Positions 7,443 through 14,648 of a stretch of DNA of 21,821 nucleotides are shown in pieces. The stretch comes from Rhodospirillaceae bacterium. GTDB taxonomy: Bacteria > Pseudomonadota > Alphaproteobacteria > DSM-16000 > Inquilinaceae. The DNA lies in contig JAGQRL010000219.1 in NCBI GenBank assembly GCA_020425485.1, positions 1 through 21,821 on the forward strand, in the 5' to 3' direction. Both the position numbers and the translations under genes were made by a program. The notes under the pieces were generated by a model. It ran no database searches. It was given only the letters and a program-made list of their open reading frames with translations, and had not been told where the DNA came from. Each line of letters starts with the position of its first letter. Within the stretch, counting starts at the first letter, position 1.

Positions 7443-7610
7443 CGCCGCTGTATATCGCCCGGGACGCTCCGGCGACACCCTCACCATCGGCGCTGGACGG
7501 CGGGCCGCCGGCGCGCCACATGGGAGGGACGCCACATGGGAGAGACGGGGCGCGCCCTGTGCCGTCCGCCCCTCGCACCACCGCACATTGCTGGACTGGG
7601 GGATCGCACC
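7443..7610. other. divergent region between cobS and the nicotinamidase gene
   Basis: 168 bases with divergent promoters expected. It contains a short tandem repeat (7514-7547). I looked for a cobalamin riboswitch B12 box in front of cobS and saw none. Confidence 0.4.
7514..7547. repeat. two tandem copies of a 16-bp unit
   Basis: CGCCACATGGGAGGGA (7514-7529) is followed at once by CGCCACATGGGAGAGA (7530-7545), a single mismatch, and then CG again. It lies about 65 bases before the nicotinamidase start. It could be paired operator half-sites or a replication-slippage duplication. Confidence 0.75.
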
Positions 7611-8345
7611 ATGCCCGATACCGCGACCGACACCCGCCTGCTCGACGACCTGCGCCGGGCGCTGCCCATCGCCACCGGTCCGTTCGACCCGGCCGCCCAG
7701 GCCACCGGCCTGATCATCGTCGACGAGGTCAACGGCTTCGCCACCGTGGGGGCCGGCAGCCTGGCGCCGCCGGTGCCCAACGCCCAGGTGGACGCCATGG
7801 TGGCGGAAACCGACCGGCTGGCCCGCCGCTTCACCGCGGAAGGCCGGCCGATCCTGGCCTTCCTCGACACCCACGAGCCGGGCGTGCCGGAACCGCCCTA
7901 TCCGCCCCATTGCGAGCGCGGCACCGGTGAGGAGAACCTGGTGCCGGCGCTGGCCTGGCTGGACGGCGACGCCAACACCACGCAGATCCGCAAGGACTGC
8001 ATCAACGGCTTCGTCGGCGCCATCCGGGCGGACGGCTCCAACGCTTTGGTGGACTGGGTGAACACCCGCAAGCTGGCGGCGGTGCTGGTGGTGGGGATCT
8101 GTACGGATATCTGCGTGATGGACCTGGTGCTCACCCTGCTGTCGGCGCGCAATCACGGCCTCATGGGGTCGCTGGCGGACATCGCGGTGCTGGCGCCGGC
8201 CTGCGCCACCTACGACCTGCCGCGCGGCACGGCGGAAGGCCTGGGGCTGCCCGCCACCGCCGCACATCCGCAGATGCCGACCCACCATCTGGGGCTCTAC
8301 TTCATGGCCTCGCGCGGCGCCGTGCTGGCCGACCGGGTGGTGTGA
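7611..8345 (+). CDS. nicotinamidase, plant NIC1-like type (isochorismatase-fold hydrolase)
   Basis: A 244-aa isochorismatase-fold hydrolase predicted to convert nicotinamide to nicotinate and ammonia for NAD salvage. The catalytic triad fits D38 (IIVDEVNGF), K128 (IRKDCINGFVG) and nucleophile C168 (GICTDICV). Metal ligands fit D86 and H88 (FLDTHEP) and H100 (YPPHCERGT). The run of PYPPHC, GTGEENLVPAL, RKDCINGFVG, VVGICTDICV, LSARNHG and HPQ..HH.GLY near the end follows, from memory, Arabidopsis NIC1-type nicotinamidases much more closely than E. coli PncA. The ATG at 7611 is preceded by GGGGGA (7598-7603). An upstream in-frame ATG at 7536 lies in the tandem repeat and is unlikely. It is convergent with the carboxypeptidase gene. 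Confidence 0.9.
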   Translation: MPDTATDTRLLDDLRRALPIATGPFDPAAQATGLIIVDEVNGFATVGAGSLAPPVPNAQVDAMVAETDRLARRFTAEGRPILAFLDTHEPGVPEPPYPPHCERGTGEENLVPALAWLDGDANTTQIRKDCINGFVGAIRADGSNALVDWVNTRKLAAVLVVGICTDICVMDLVLTLLSARNHGLMGSLADIAVLAPACATYDLPRGTAEGLGLPATAAHPQMPTHHLGLYFMASRGAVLADRVV

Positions 8346-8346
8346 G

Positions 8347-8360
8347 GCCGCTGGTGCGGC
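8347..8360. terminator. short hairpin between convergent genes
   Basis: GCCGC (8347-8351) pairs with GCGGC (8356-8360) around a 4-base loop, in the 21-base gap between convergent genes. It has no T-tract and is only a candidate for a bidirectional terminator. Confidence 0.3.
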
Positions 8361-8366
8361 TGCCCG

Positions 8367-9818
8367 CTACTGCGGCGCCAGGGTGAGGCAGGTGGTGCCC
8401 TGGCGGGTGAGCAGGCCGCAGGCCGCGGCCGCCGCCTCGTAGCTGATGCCGTAGATGCGCGCCCGGTAGAGCACGCCCGATTCCGTTTCCGCCCGCACGA
8501 TGTTGGGGAAGCCGATACCGAGCAGCCGGGGATGGGCGGCCATCACCTCCTGCAGGCGCTCCAGCCCGCTGCCTTCCTGTTCGAAGGTGCCGACCTGCAC
8601 GCCCCAGGAGCCGCGGCCCGCAGCCGCAGCCTGCGGCATCACCGGGGCCACCGGCCCGGCGGTTTCGATCGCCGTGGTCGGGGGGCTGAGCACGAAGGCG
8701 GCTTCGCCGCCGGGCGGGGAGAGGGCGCCGAGGGCTGCCGCAGCGTCGGCCGGCAGGTCGCCGCCGCCCGCCGGCGGCCCCAGTGCCACGGGTTCCACCG
8801 AGGCCACCTGGACCGGCACCGGGCCGCCGGAGGCGACGGGGCGCAGGCCCGGCAGCGGCGGCTGGAACGGCGGCACCACATCGGCCAGCACCGCCGACAG
8901 GTCCTCCAGGTCGCCGCCCACCTCAAGCGCTGCCACCTGGATGCCGGCGGCCGGCAGGCGGGGGTTGCGATCGGGCAGCGGCGGCATGAAGGGCAGGCTG
9001 CCATGGGCCACCAGATATTCGCCGCGGGCGCTGTCGAACGCCCGGTCCAACAGATCGACCATATGGGCGTTGCGCGAGGCGGTGGTCTGGCCGCCGAAGA
9101 CGACGCCGATCACCCTGAGTTCGCCGCGCTGGGCCGACGCCACCAGGTTGAAGCCCGAGGCGCGGATATAGCCGGTCTTGAACCCATCCATGCCCGGGTA
9201 CTGGCCGAGCAGCCGGTTGTGGTTGGTGTAGGTGACGCCGCGGAAGGTCCACTCGCGGGTGCCGAAGTAGTGGTAGTAGTGCGGGAAGCGCACCAGCAGC
9301 GCCTGGGCCAGCCGCGCCATGTCCCGCGCCGTCGTCACCTGGCCCGCATCGGGCAGGCCCGACGCGTTGCGGAAGGTGGTCGACGTCATGCCGATGCGGT
9401 GGGCTTCCTGGGTCATCATGGCGGCGAACTGGCTCTCGGTGCCGCCGATATGTTCGCCCACCGCGGCCGCCACATCGTTGGCCGAGCGGGTGACCAGCGC
9501 GTAGATCGCCTGCTCCACCGTCAGCGTGGCGCCGGCCGGCAGCCCCAGGTCGCTGGCCGGCTGCGCGTCGGCATGGCGGGAGAAGGTGATGGTGCTGCCG
9601 AGCGTGAGGCGCCCGGCGTCCAGCTCCTGGAACACCATATAAAGGGTCATCATCTTGGTCAGCGAAGCGGGGTAGCGCGGCGCGTCCGCACTGTCCTCGT
9701 AGAACACCTCGCCCGACACGGCATCGATCACCAAGCCGGCATATCTGGGGTTCGCCCAGGCCATCTGGGGCACCACCACCACCAGCAGCACCGCTACCGC
9801 CAGAAACCGCAGCCTCAT
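8367..9818 (-). CDS. D-alanyl-D-alanine carboxypeptidase (PBP5/6 type) with C-terminal SPOR domain
   Basis: A 483-aa exported penicillin-binding protein (peptidase family S11) that trims the terminal D-Ala of peptidoglycan stem peptides in the periplasm. The signal peptide is RLRFLAVAVLLVVVVPQMAWA (cleavage near residue 22). Active-site motifs are S52-LT-K55, S112-A-N114 and K214-T-G216. Instead of the usual PBP5 C-terminal beta domain and amphipathic helix, a long Pro/Ala-rich linker (about 270-400) leads to a SPOR domain (about 405-483; starts WGVQVGTF), which binds denuded glycan at division sites. This suggests septal targeting. The ATG at 9816-9818 follows GGTGGGGG; a GTG four codons upstream is less likely. 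Confidence 0.93.
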   Translation of the reverse strand: MRLRFLAVAVLLVVVVPQMAWANPRYAGLVIDAVSGEVFYEDSADAPRYPASLTKMMTLYMVFQELDAGRLTLGSTITFSRHADAQPASDLGLPAGATLTVEQAIYALVTRSANDVAAAVGEHIGGTESQFAAMMTQEAHRIGMTSTTFRNASGLPDAGQVTTARDMARLAQALLVRFPHYYHYFGTREWTFRGVTYTNHNRLLGQYPGMDGFKTGYIRASGFNLVASAQRGELRVIGVVFGGQTTASRNAHMVDLLDRAFDSARGEYLVAHGSLPFMPPLPDRNPRLPAAGIQVAALEVGGDLEDLSAVLADVVPPFQPPLPGLRPVASGGPVPVQVASVEPVALGPPAGGGDLPADAAAALGALSPPGGEAAFVLSPPTTAIETAGPVAPVMPQAAAAGRGSWGVQVGTFEQEGSGLERLQEVMAAHPRLLGIGFPNIVRAETESGVLYRARIYGISYEAAAAACGLLTRQGTTCLTLAPQ

Positions 9819-10080
9819 CGGGGCCCCCACCTGCCGAAATTACTGTCCCAAGGGTACGTACAGGGCGCCGTTCTGTCCACTGCTAGGTGCTCGGCGCACG
9901 GTGATTATTGCAATATTTTTCAGATTGTTGCGACCGGAAGCTTTGGTGTTGGTTAAAGTTCTTGGGCGTACGCCCCGCAGCCCGCCACAGTTGCGCCATG
10001 CCGGCGCGTTAACGGTTGCTCCAAACACTGGCGGCTGGCCGGCGACAACCGGTCGCGACACTGTGCGGGCGGGGGGAACA
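9819..10080. other. divergent regulatory region, carboxypeptidase / lipoprotein
   Basis: 262 bases with an A/T-rich core (about 9901-9960). It holds several short perfect palindromes: GTACGTAC (9854-9861), TATTGCAATA (9906-9915) and GGGCGTACGCCC (9964-9975). These are candidate operators for the divergent genes. TTAA half-sites at 9954 and 10010 do not make a full CtrA box. A 73-codon minus-strand frame (9840-10061) covers it but looks like chance. Confidence 0.45.
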
Positions 10081-10788
10081 ATGGCAAGTCGGATGGGGAT
10101 GCCGGGGCGGGTTGCGTTGGCAGCCCTGGGGGCCGTGGCCCTGCTGGCCGCCTGCGCCTATCAGGGGCCGCCGACCAGCCTGGCCGAACAGCGGCTGACC
10201 TGGCTCAGCTACCTCGGCGCGGCCGACATCCGTGCCGCCTGTGCCACCGGCCAGCCGGACCGCCTGCGCCTCGTCTACAACGCCGGGGGAGACCGCACCC
10301 GCGGCTACGACCTGGTCGCCCTGCCCGATGGCGGTGCCGTGCTCGACCAGCGGGTCGACCGTGGCCTCGCGGTGGGCAATTTCGATGTCGGCCAGGCCCT
10401 GTCGCTGGGTGCTCCGATCCTCGCCCAGTCGCGGCTGACGCCCGACCAGTATGCCGAGCTGCGCTCCGCATTGGCCGACGACGGCGTGTTCGGCCCGCCG
10501 CCGGTGGGCCTGACCCTGCGCAGCGACCGCTTCTACTGGCTGGTGACCGGTTGCGTCGACGGACAGATGCACACCACCGCCTTCCGCGACGGTTCGGCCG
10601 GGTATGACAGCCTTGCCTTCCCCGCACGCATCGCCCGCCACGACGCCACCGGCGTGCCTTTCGTGACGGCGGCAACGGCGCTGGAGATCTCGCCCTCGGT
10701 GTGCCGCAGCGGCGGTGAGGAAGGCGGCGCGCGCTCCGGCCTGTGCTTTACCGTGACCGTTGGCGAGGACGGCCTGGTCGGCCTGTAA
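10081..10788 (+). CDS. small lipoprotein of unknown function
   Basis: A 235-aa predicted lipoprotein. The lipobox LAAC with C25 follows a hydrophobic stretch (VALAALGAVALLAA), so the mature protein should be lipid-anchored in the envelope. The rest is a soluble domain with four further cysteines (in RAACATG, VTGCVDG, SVCRSGG and GLCFTV) that could form disulfides in the periplasm. I recognise no family. The start is supported by GGGGGGAA just before the ATG. It is divergent from the SPOR carboxypeptidase; a peptidoglycan or envelope role is only a guess from that. In-frame codons upstream to 9901 lie in the A/T-rich promoter region and were excluded. Confidence 0.8.
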   Translation: MASRMGMPGRVALAALGAVALLAACAYQGPPTSLAEQRLTWLSYLGAADIRAACATGQPDRLRLVYNAGGDRTRGYDLVALPDGGAVLDQRVDRGLAVGNFDVGQALSLGAPILAQSRLTPDQYAELRSALADDGVFGPPPVGLTLRSDRFYWLVTGCVDGQMHTTAFRDGSAGYDSLAFPARIARHDATGVPFVTAATALEISPSVCRSGGEEGGARSGLCFTVTVGEDGLVGL

Positions 10789-10831
10789 CCTCGCCAAAGG
10801 CAGCCCAGTCTCTCAATTCTGACGCGTCGGC

Positions 10832-10854
10832 GCCGGGGGCAACGCAGCCCCGGC
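10832..10854 (+). terminator. hairpin downstream of the lipoprotein gene
   Basis: GCCGGGG (10832-10838) pairs with CCCCGGC (10848-10854) with a 9-base loop, 44 bases after the lipoprotein stop and just before the phasin promoter. It has no T-run, so Rho-independent activity is uncertain. Confidence 0.4.
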
Positions 10855-10885
10855 GGCGCATTATGCTGCGCTGCACAAAAATGAT

Positions 10886-10915
10886 TTGACACGGACAGGT
10901 GCGATGTCATATCAA
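10886..10915 (+). promoter_or_regulatory. sigma-70-like promoter of the phasin gene
   Basis: A perfect -35 TTGACA (10886-10891) and a -10 TATCAA (10910-10915), 18 bases apart, place the start near 10922, about 73 bases before the ATG. It lies in a locally A/T-rich stretch. Expression should be strong, as is usual for phasins. Confidence 0.6.
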
Positions 10916-10918
10916 GGT

Positions 10919-10937
10919 CATGTTGCAGTGCAACATG
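10919..10937. promoter_or_regulatory. 19-bp perfect palindrome, probable PhaR-type operator
   Basis: CATGTTGCA (10919-10927), a central G, and TGCAACATG (10929-10937) form an uninterrupted palindrome over the predicted transcription start. TGC/GCA-rich palindromes are the known targets of PhaR, the repressor that releases phasin genes when PHA granules form. A related but imperfect TGCTGCGCTGCA lies at 10864-10875, upstream of the -35 box. The identity of the regulator is inference. Confidence 0.6.
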
Positions 10938-10994
10938 GCAGTTGATGTCGGCCGGCTCGGTCGCCGACAGCACCACAGCCAGGAGGACCTGATC

Positions 10995-11765
10995 ATGCCG
11001 ACATCCGAAAAAACCGCCCCGCGCCGCAAGCCCCGTACCACCACGGCCCGGCCGCCGGATGCCGAAGCGACGGTCGCTGCGGCGAAGCCGAAAGCCGTAA
11101 AGCGCCCTGCCGCCAAGGCAGCCGCGCCGAAGGCCGCTCCCAAAGCCGCTCCCAAGCCCCCTGTGATCGAGGCGGTGGCGCCCGTGGCAGCCGCCCCCAA
11201 GCCCGTGACGCCGAAAGCGGCAAGTGCGCCGCCCCCGGCCGCGCCGGCCGCCAAGGCTCAGGTCCCCCACGTTGTGGCGCCGAAGGCGCCGGCACCCGCC
11301 GCGGCTCCCCCCGCAGCGAATGTCTCGGCCCTGCTGGCCCCGTTCAGCCGCCTCGGCGCGTCCCCCCAAATCCCGCAGGAGTCCATCCAGATGATGTTCA
11401 AGAGCTATGACGACTACGTCGGTTTCTCTTCGGCCAACGCTGACGCGCTGACCACGGCCTACACCATCGCCTGCAAGGGTGTGGACGCCTATTCGAAGGC
11501 CCTGTTCGCCTTCCAGAAGCTGGTCTACGAGATGACCATGGCGACCACCCGCGAAGTCATGCAGGCCAAGAGCCTGAACGAAGTCGTCGACCTGCAGACC
11601 AACTATGCCAGCAAGCTGGCCGACAACTTCATGGTCGAGACCAACAAGCTGTCCGAATTCAGCATGAAGGTCGCCAACGAGGCCCTGGAGCCGCTGAACA
11701 AGCGCCTGACGGCCACCGTCGACCAGGTGAACAAGAGCGTCGAGGCGATCACCGTCGCCGCGTAA
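10995..11765 (+). CDS. phasin (PHA granule-associated protein)
   Basis: A 256-aa phasin-2 family protein that coats polyhydroxyalkanoate granules in the cytoplasm. The first 110 residues are a low-complexity Ala/Lys/Pro tract with repeats such as PKAAPKAAPK, resembling histone H1-like or PhaF-type DNA-binding tails. The phasin domain covers about 120-256: FKSYDDYVGFSSANADAL, then a helix with VDAYSKALFAFQKL, then SLNEVVDLQTNYASKLADNFM, and a C-terminal helix ending VEAITVAA. The start follows AGGAGG (10981-10986) by eight bases. It is monocistronic, with its own promoter, palindrome and terminator. No PHA synthase is in the window. Confidence 0.92.
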   Translation: MPTSEKTAPRRKPRTTTARPPDAEATVAAAKPKAVKRPAAKAAAPKAAPKAAPKPPVIEAVAPVAAAPKPVTPKAASAPPPAAPAAKAQVPHVVAPKAPAPAAAPPAANVSALLAPFSRLGASPQIPQESIQMMFKSYDDYVGFSSANADALTTAYTIACKGVDAYSKALFAFQKLVYEMTMATTREVMQAKSLNEVVDLQTNYASKLADNFMVETNKLSEFSMKVANEALEPLNKRLTATVDQVNKSVEAITVAA

Positions 11766-11777
11766 AGCAAGTCCGGT

Positions 11778-11802
11778 CGGCCGGCCTTGTGCCGGCGGGC
11801 CG
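11778..11802 (+). terminator. first GC hairpin after the phasin gene
   Basis: CGGCCGGC pairs imperfectly with GCCGGCGGGCCG around CTTGT, 12 bases after the phasin stop. It is probably accessory to the stronger hairpin at 11828-11858. Confidence 0.4.
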
Positions 11803-11827
11803 CACTGGGTGAGTGCTACCCCGATAC

Positions 11828-11858
11828 CGGCCTGCGGAGAGGCTCTCTTCGCAGGCCG
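11828..11858 (+). terminator. strong terminator hairpin, 14-bp stem
   Basis: The arm 11828-11841 pairs over 14 positions with 11845-11858 (one G-U, the rest Watson-Crick) around the 3-base loop GCT. It is followed by TGTACGTTTCG. It lies between the convergent phasin and TPR genes and can serve as a terminator for either. Confidence 0.7.
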
Positions 11859-11899
11859 TGTACGTTTCGGGGGCCGGTGGCTGGCTCCCGGTCGGCTCG

Positions 11900-13339
11900 T
11901 CAGTTCTCCGCCGTGGCACCGAATTCCGGCTGCGGGCAGCCGTCGGCAATCCAGGCATCGAAGGTGGTGGAGAGTGCCTCGGGCACGTCGTCGCCCGCCT
12001 GGGGGGCGGGCAGATCCGCCGGCTCGGCGTAGCCCCATTCCAGGAACAGCCGGCGCCAGTCGGCCGCCGGCAGGCCGAAGGCGTTGAGCCGGTCGTCGAT
12101 GGTGGTGCGGGCCGCCGCCGCGTCGCCGGCCAGACAGTGGGCCAGCACTTGCGCCAACGCCGTCTCCTGCGAGCCCCAGTCGCGGTCCACATCCACCCAG
12201 GGCAGTTCGCCCCGCACCCGGTCGATGATCGCGCTGGCTTCGCCATAGCGGCCGAGCTGCATCAGCGAGAGTGCCCGCACGCGCAACGCCGGCACCAGAT
12301 TGGCCTCGTCCAGGCCGTCGCGGGCCAGCAGCTCTTCGGCGGTGGTTTGGGCGGCGGCGAAGTCGCCGGTGTCGTAGTACGCGTTGGCCAGTTCCAGCGC
12401 GGTGATCTGGTTGTCCGGTTCCGCCGCCAGCCCGGCTTGCAGATGGGGCAGGGCCTCGTCGGCACGGCCGTCCAGCCTCAGCGTCTGGCCGTAGAGGCCG
12501 CGGACATGGCCGTCCTCCGGCGCCAGCTCCAAGGCGCGCTCGAAGGCGGTCAGGGCGCCGCGGACGGGGGTGCCGTTGCGGTGGTACAGGCCGCTGCCGT
12601 AGCGCAGCCAGGCGGTGGTGTTGGTGGGGTCCGCCTCGGTCGCCTGGAAGTAGTCGGCCTGCACCCGGTGGACGCGCAGGCCCGGCCCTTCGGGCAGGCC
12701 GCCGGCATCGCCGCGGGCGATATGGACCTCCGACAGCGCGCGCCCGTCCACCACACCGGCATCGATGATGCGCGTGCAGGCGCCGATCCGGTCGACGCCG
12801 TCGCCGCCCTCCAGGCAGTCCCGCCGCACCTCCTCCCAGTCGACGAACTGCGTCCAGGTCAGCGTGTAGGCGACCAGCAGGACCATGGCTGCCGCCAGCC
12901 CGCCGCCGACGAGGCGCCAGCGGCGGCGCTGGCGGGCCCGTTCCTCCTGCGTCAGGCGGACAGCGGCACCGGCAAACCACGCGCTGGCTGAGCGGGCGAA
13001 GGCCATGCGCGTGCCCGCCGCCGCCAGCACCAGCGTGGCGATGGCCAGCAGCACCTGTTCGGTGCTCAGCTCCGCGATCGCCTGGGCGTTCAGGGCAAAG
13101 CGGCCGATATCGAGGACCAGCAAGGCCAGGACGACGTAGACCGCCCATTTGCGCCGGCCGGCGGCCAGTGCGATGAACACCACGTAAATCGCCTGGGAAA
13201 CCAGCAGGATGGCCGCGCTCAGGCCGTCCACCTCGGCGATGTGCCACAGCAGGTTGCCGACGGTGATGGCGATCGCCAGCGCCCACAGGGTGACGAACCA
13301 CCTGATGGCATCCGGCCGTTCGCCGCTTTCGCTGACCAT
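11900..13339 (-). CDS. membrane protein with TPR domain
   Basis: A 479-aa protein of unknown specific role. Four closely spaced membrane segments (about 14-33, 41-61, 65-83, 93-112) are followed by a charged QEERARQRRRWR stretch and a fifth segment (142-162). The remainder is likely periplasmic, since positive charges precede segment 5. It contains tetratricopeptide-like repeats from about 215 to 400: ALTAFERALELAPEDGHVRGLYGQTL, then ALPHLQAGLAAEPDNQITALELANAYY, DFAAAQTTAEELL and a RYGEASAIIDRV repeat. It probably acts as a protein-binding scaffold. The ATG at 13337-13339 has GGGGAG six bases upstream; an ATG 13 codons earlier lacks this. It is transcribed in the same direction as the DUF1217 gene but 170 bases away. 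Confidence 0.82.
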   Translation of the reverse strand: MVSESGERPDAIRWFVTLWALAIAITVGNLLWHIAEVDGLSAAILLVSQAIYVVFIALAAGRRKWAVYVVLALLVLDIGRFALNAQAIAELSTEQVLLAIATLVLAAAGTRMAFARSASAWFAGAAVRLTQEERARQRRRWRLVGGGLAAAMVLLVAYTLTWTQFVDWEEVRRDCLEGGDGVDRIGACTRIIDAGVVDGRALSEVHIARGDAGGLPEGPGLRVHRVQADYFQATEADPTNTTAWLRYGSGLYHRNGTPVRGALTAFERALELAPEDGHVRGLYGQTLRLDGRADEALPHLQAGLAAEPDNQITALELANAYYDTGDFAAAQTTAEELLARDGLDEANLVPALRVRALSLMQLGRYGEASAIIDRVRGELPWVDVDRDWGSQETALAQVLAHCLAGDAAAARTTIDDRLNAFGLPAADWRRLFLEWGYAEPADLPAPQAGDDVPEALSTTFDAWIADGCPQPEFGATAEN

Positions 13340-13469
13340 CGCGCGCTCCCCGGCAAGCCGTTGGTGAGGTGAGGGCAAGCCGCGCCGCGCCCCCCATGCG
13401 GGGTAGCAGCCTGGGGGGGATGGTCGTCAAGATCGGTTTGGCAGACAGTTCGCGCGGCACCGCGCTTGC

Positions 13470-13495
13470 CGGCCCGTTGGCCTTGTGCCGGGCCG
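13470..13495 (-). terminator. hairpin after the DUF1217 gene
   Basis: CGGCCCG (13470-13476) pairs with CGGGCCG (13489-13495), just past the DUF1217 stop in the minus direction. A second hairpin, GCGCGG (13452-13457) with CCGCGC (13460-13465), follows. Neither has a T-tract. Confidence 0.4.
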
Positions 13496-13509
13496 CAGAA
13501 GCGGCCGGG

Positions 13510-14313
13510 TCAGACCAGCAGGTTCACGTCGAGGGTGTAGATGGTCGGCTGGTACTTGCCGGTCTCGTCGAAATAGAGCGGCTGGATGGTGGCCGCGACA
13601 CCGGTGGCTTGGAGCGGGTTTTCCAGATCATCGGCTAGCAGGTAGCGGTTGATCCAGTTCTCCACGAACTCGGGATCCTTCAGATCCTCCAGGTCGATCC
13701 GATCGGTGATGATCTTCGCCTGCTTGTCGATGTCCTGGTAGGCGACCTCCGCCGGGATCTCCAGCACGCCGAACACCACCGCGCGCAACGCGTTGTCGGC
13801 CAGGATTTGGTAGGCGTTTTCCACGTCGCCGATGGAGCGCTTGAAGTACATGGCTTCGCGCACCGCCAGGTTCTGGTCGCCCATCTCCCGTTCCAGGCCG
13901 ATTTCCTGGTACTGGGTGCGGATCTTGGCCAGATAGACCGGGTCGCGGATGGTTTCCAGGCCGCGGTCGAGCCGCAGGTCGGTGGCCATCTTCAAGAAGC
14001 GCTGGTCGTTCATGCGATAGGCCAGCGAATCTTCGCCGCTCAGATCGTCGGTGAGGATGCGCTTCAGGAAGGCGACGGAATTCGCCAGGTCGCCTTCGAT
14101 GTTGTAGGCCTGGGTGAGGAACTGGCGGGATTCGTAGTCTTCCAGCAACTCGTCGGCGCTTTCCACCGAGTAGACCTTCTCGGTGAACTTATCGAGCGCG
14201 CGCTCAACCACCGGCTGGCGCTTATAAATATCGAGCTGGCGCTGATACACCTCGTCGGTGTTGACCAGCATGTAGAGGTTCTGGGCCGTGAGCCCGCCGA
14301 GGCCGTAGAGCAT
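13510..14313 (-). CDS. DUF1217 family protein, flagellum-associated in alphaproteobacteria
   Basis: A 267-aa mostly helical soluble protein. The pattern DKFTEKVYSVESADELLEDYESRQFLTQAY, then FLKRILTDDLSGEDSLAYRMNDQRFLKMA, NLAVREAMYFKRSIG, YQILADNALRAVVF and a DIDKQ near the end fits DUF1217 as I know it. In rhizobia such genes sit among flagellar genes; a biochemical function is not established. The start at 14311-14313 is set by GGAAGG with a good spacer; the longer frame to 14349 is unlikely. It begins about 90 bases downstream of the SRP RNA gene on the same strand. I found no clear promoter of its own, so read-through from the RNA gene is possible. Confidence 0.75.
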   Translation of the reverse strand: MLYGLGGLTAQNLYMLVNTDEVYQRQLDIYKRQPVVERALDKFTEKVYSVESADELLEDYESRQFLTQAYNIEGDLANSVAFLKRILTDDLSGEDSLAYRMNDQRFLKMATDLRLDRGLETIRDPVYLAKIRTQYQEIGLEREMGDQNLAVREAMYFKRSIGDVENAYQILADNALRAVVFGVLEIPAEVAYQDIDKQAKIITDRIDLEDLKDPEFVENWINRYLLADDLENPLQATGVAATIQPLYFDETGKYQPTIYTLDVNLLV

Positions 14314-14401
14314 GGCGCCCTTCCGCGCGACGCAGTTATTCAAGCCCACGATATTCGAGGCTTCGTTGACAAACTGCTAATGGGGCGTGGTGGCAGAGTG
14401 G

Positions 14402-14500
14402 GCAGGAGACTGGCAACGACCCGAGCCGAAACTCGTTACGGCTGCTTCCTTCCGGACCTGACCGGGTTGGCGAGGGACCCGCCCGCGCCAGCCTCCCGGA
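14402..14500 (-). ncRNA. ffs: signal recognition particle RNA, small bacterial type (4.5S)
   Basis: On the minus strand the universally conserved SRP core GGTCAGGTCC-GGAA-GGAAGCAGCC is present at 14440-14463 (tetraloop GGAA). The closing stem is formed by GGAGGCTGGC (14487-14496) and GCCAGTCTCC (14405-14414), ten pairs with one G-U. The inner helix carries CTCGCCAACCCGGT and ACCGTAACGAG-type strands typical of alphaproteobacterial SRP RNA. The RNA works with Ffh to target membrane proteins to the translocon. Ends are estimated to within a few bases from the stem. Confidence 0.95.
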
Positions 14501-14503
14501 GAT

Positions 14504-14534
14504 AGCATATCATGCTCTGTCCCCCTCCGCGCAA
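14504..14534 (-). promoter_or_regulatory. candidate promoter of the SRP RNA gene
   Basis: On the minus strand TATGCT (14504-14509) lies six bases before the likely 5' GGG of the RNA, a good -10 position. TTGCGC (14529-14534) is a possible -35 element, but the spacer is 19 bases, longer than ideal. Confidence 0.4.
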
Positions 14535-14648
14535 GGGGCATCGTGGCCCGGCGGTGCGATCGGGCATGGCAGACGGGCATGGCGGGTGCCCGGAAACCGC
14601 TCCGCAGCGCGGCGGGACACGGCCCCGGCCAGCCGCTATGGTCGCACC

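Noticed and set aside
7443..7610. Cobalamin riboswitch upstream of cobS
   Set aside because: No B12-box-like sequence or expected helices were seen on the minus strand.
8532..9956. Plus-strand open frame of 474 codons opposite the carboxypeptidase
   Set aside because: Antisense to a gene with all its catalytic motifs; composition (His/Arg/Gly) is that of a shadow frame.
10533..13460. Very long minus-strand open frame (975 codons) across the lipoprotein, phasin and TPR genes
   Set aside because: It runs antisense to three well-supported genes, is Arg/Gly/His-rich and has no motif; long shadow frames are expected at this GC content.
14314..14400. Sigma-54 promoter for the DUF1217 gene
   Set aside because: A GG...GC pair exists but the spacing is 11, not 10, and the surrounding bases do not fit.
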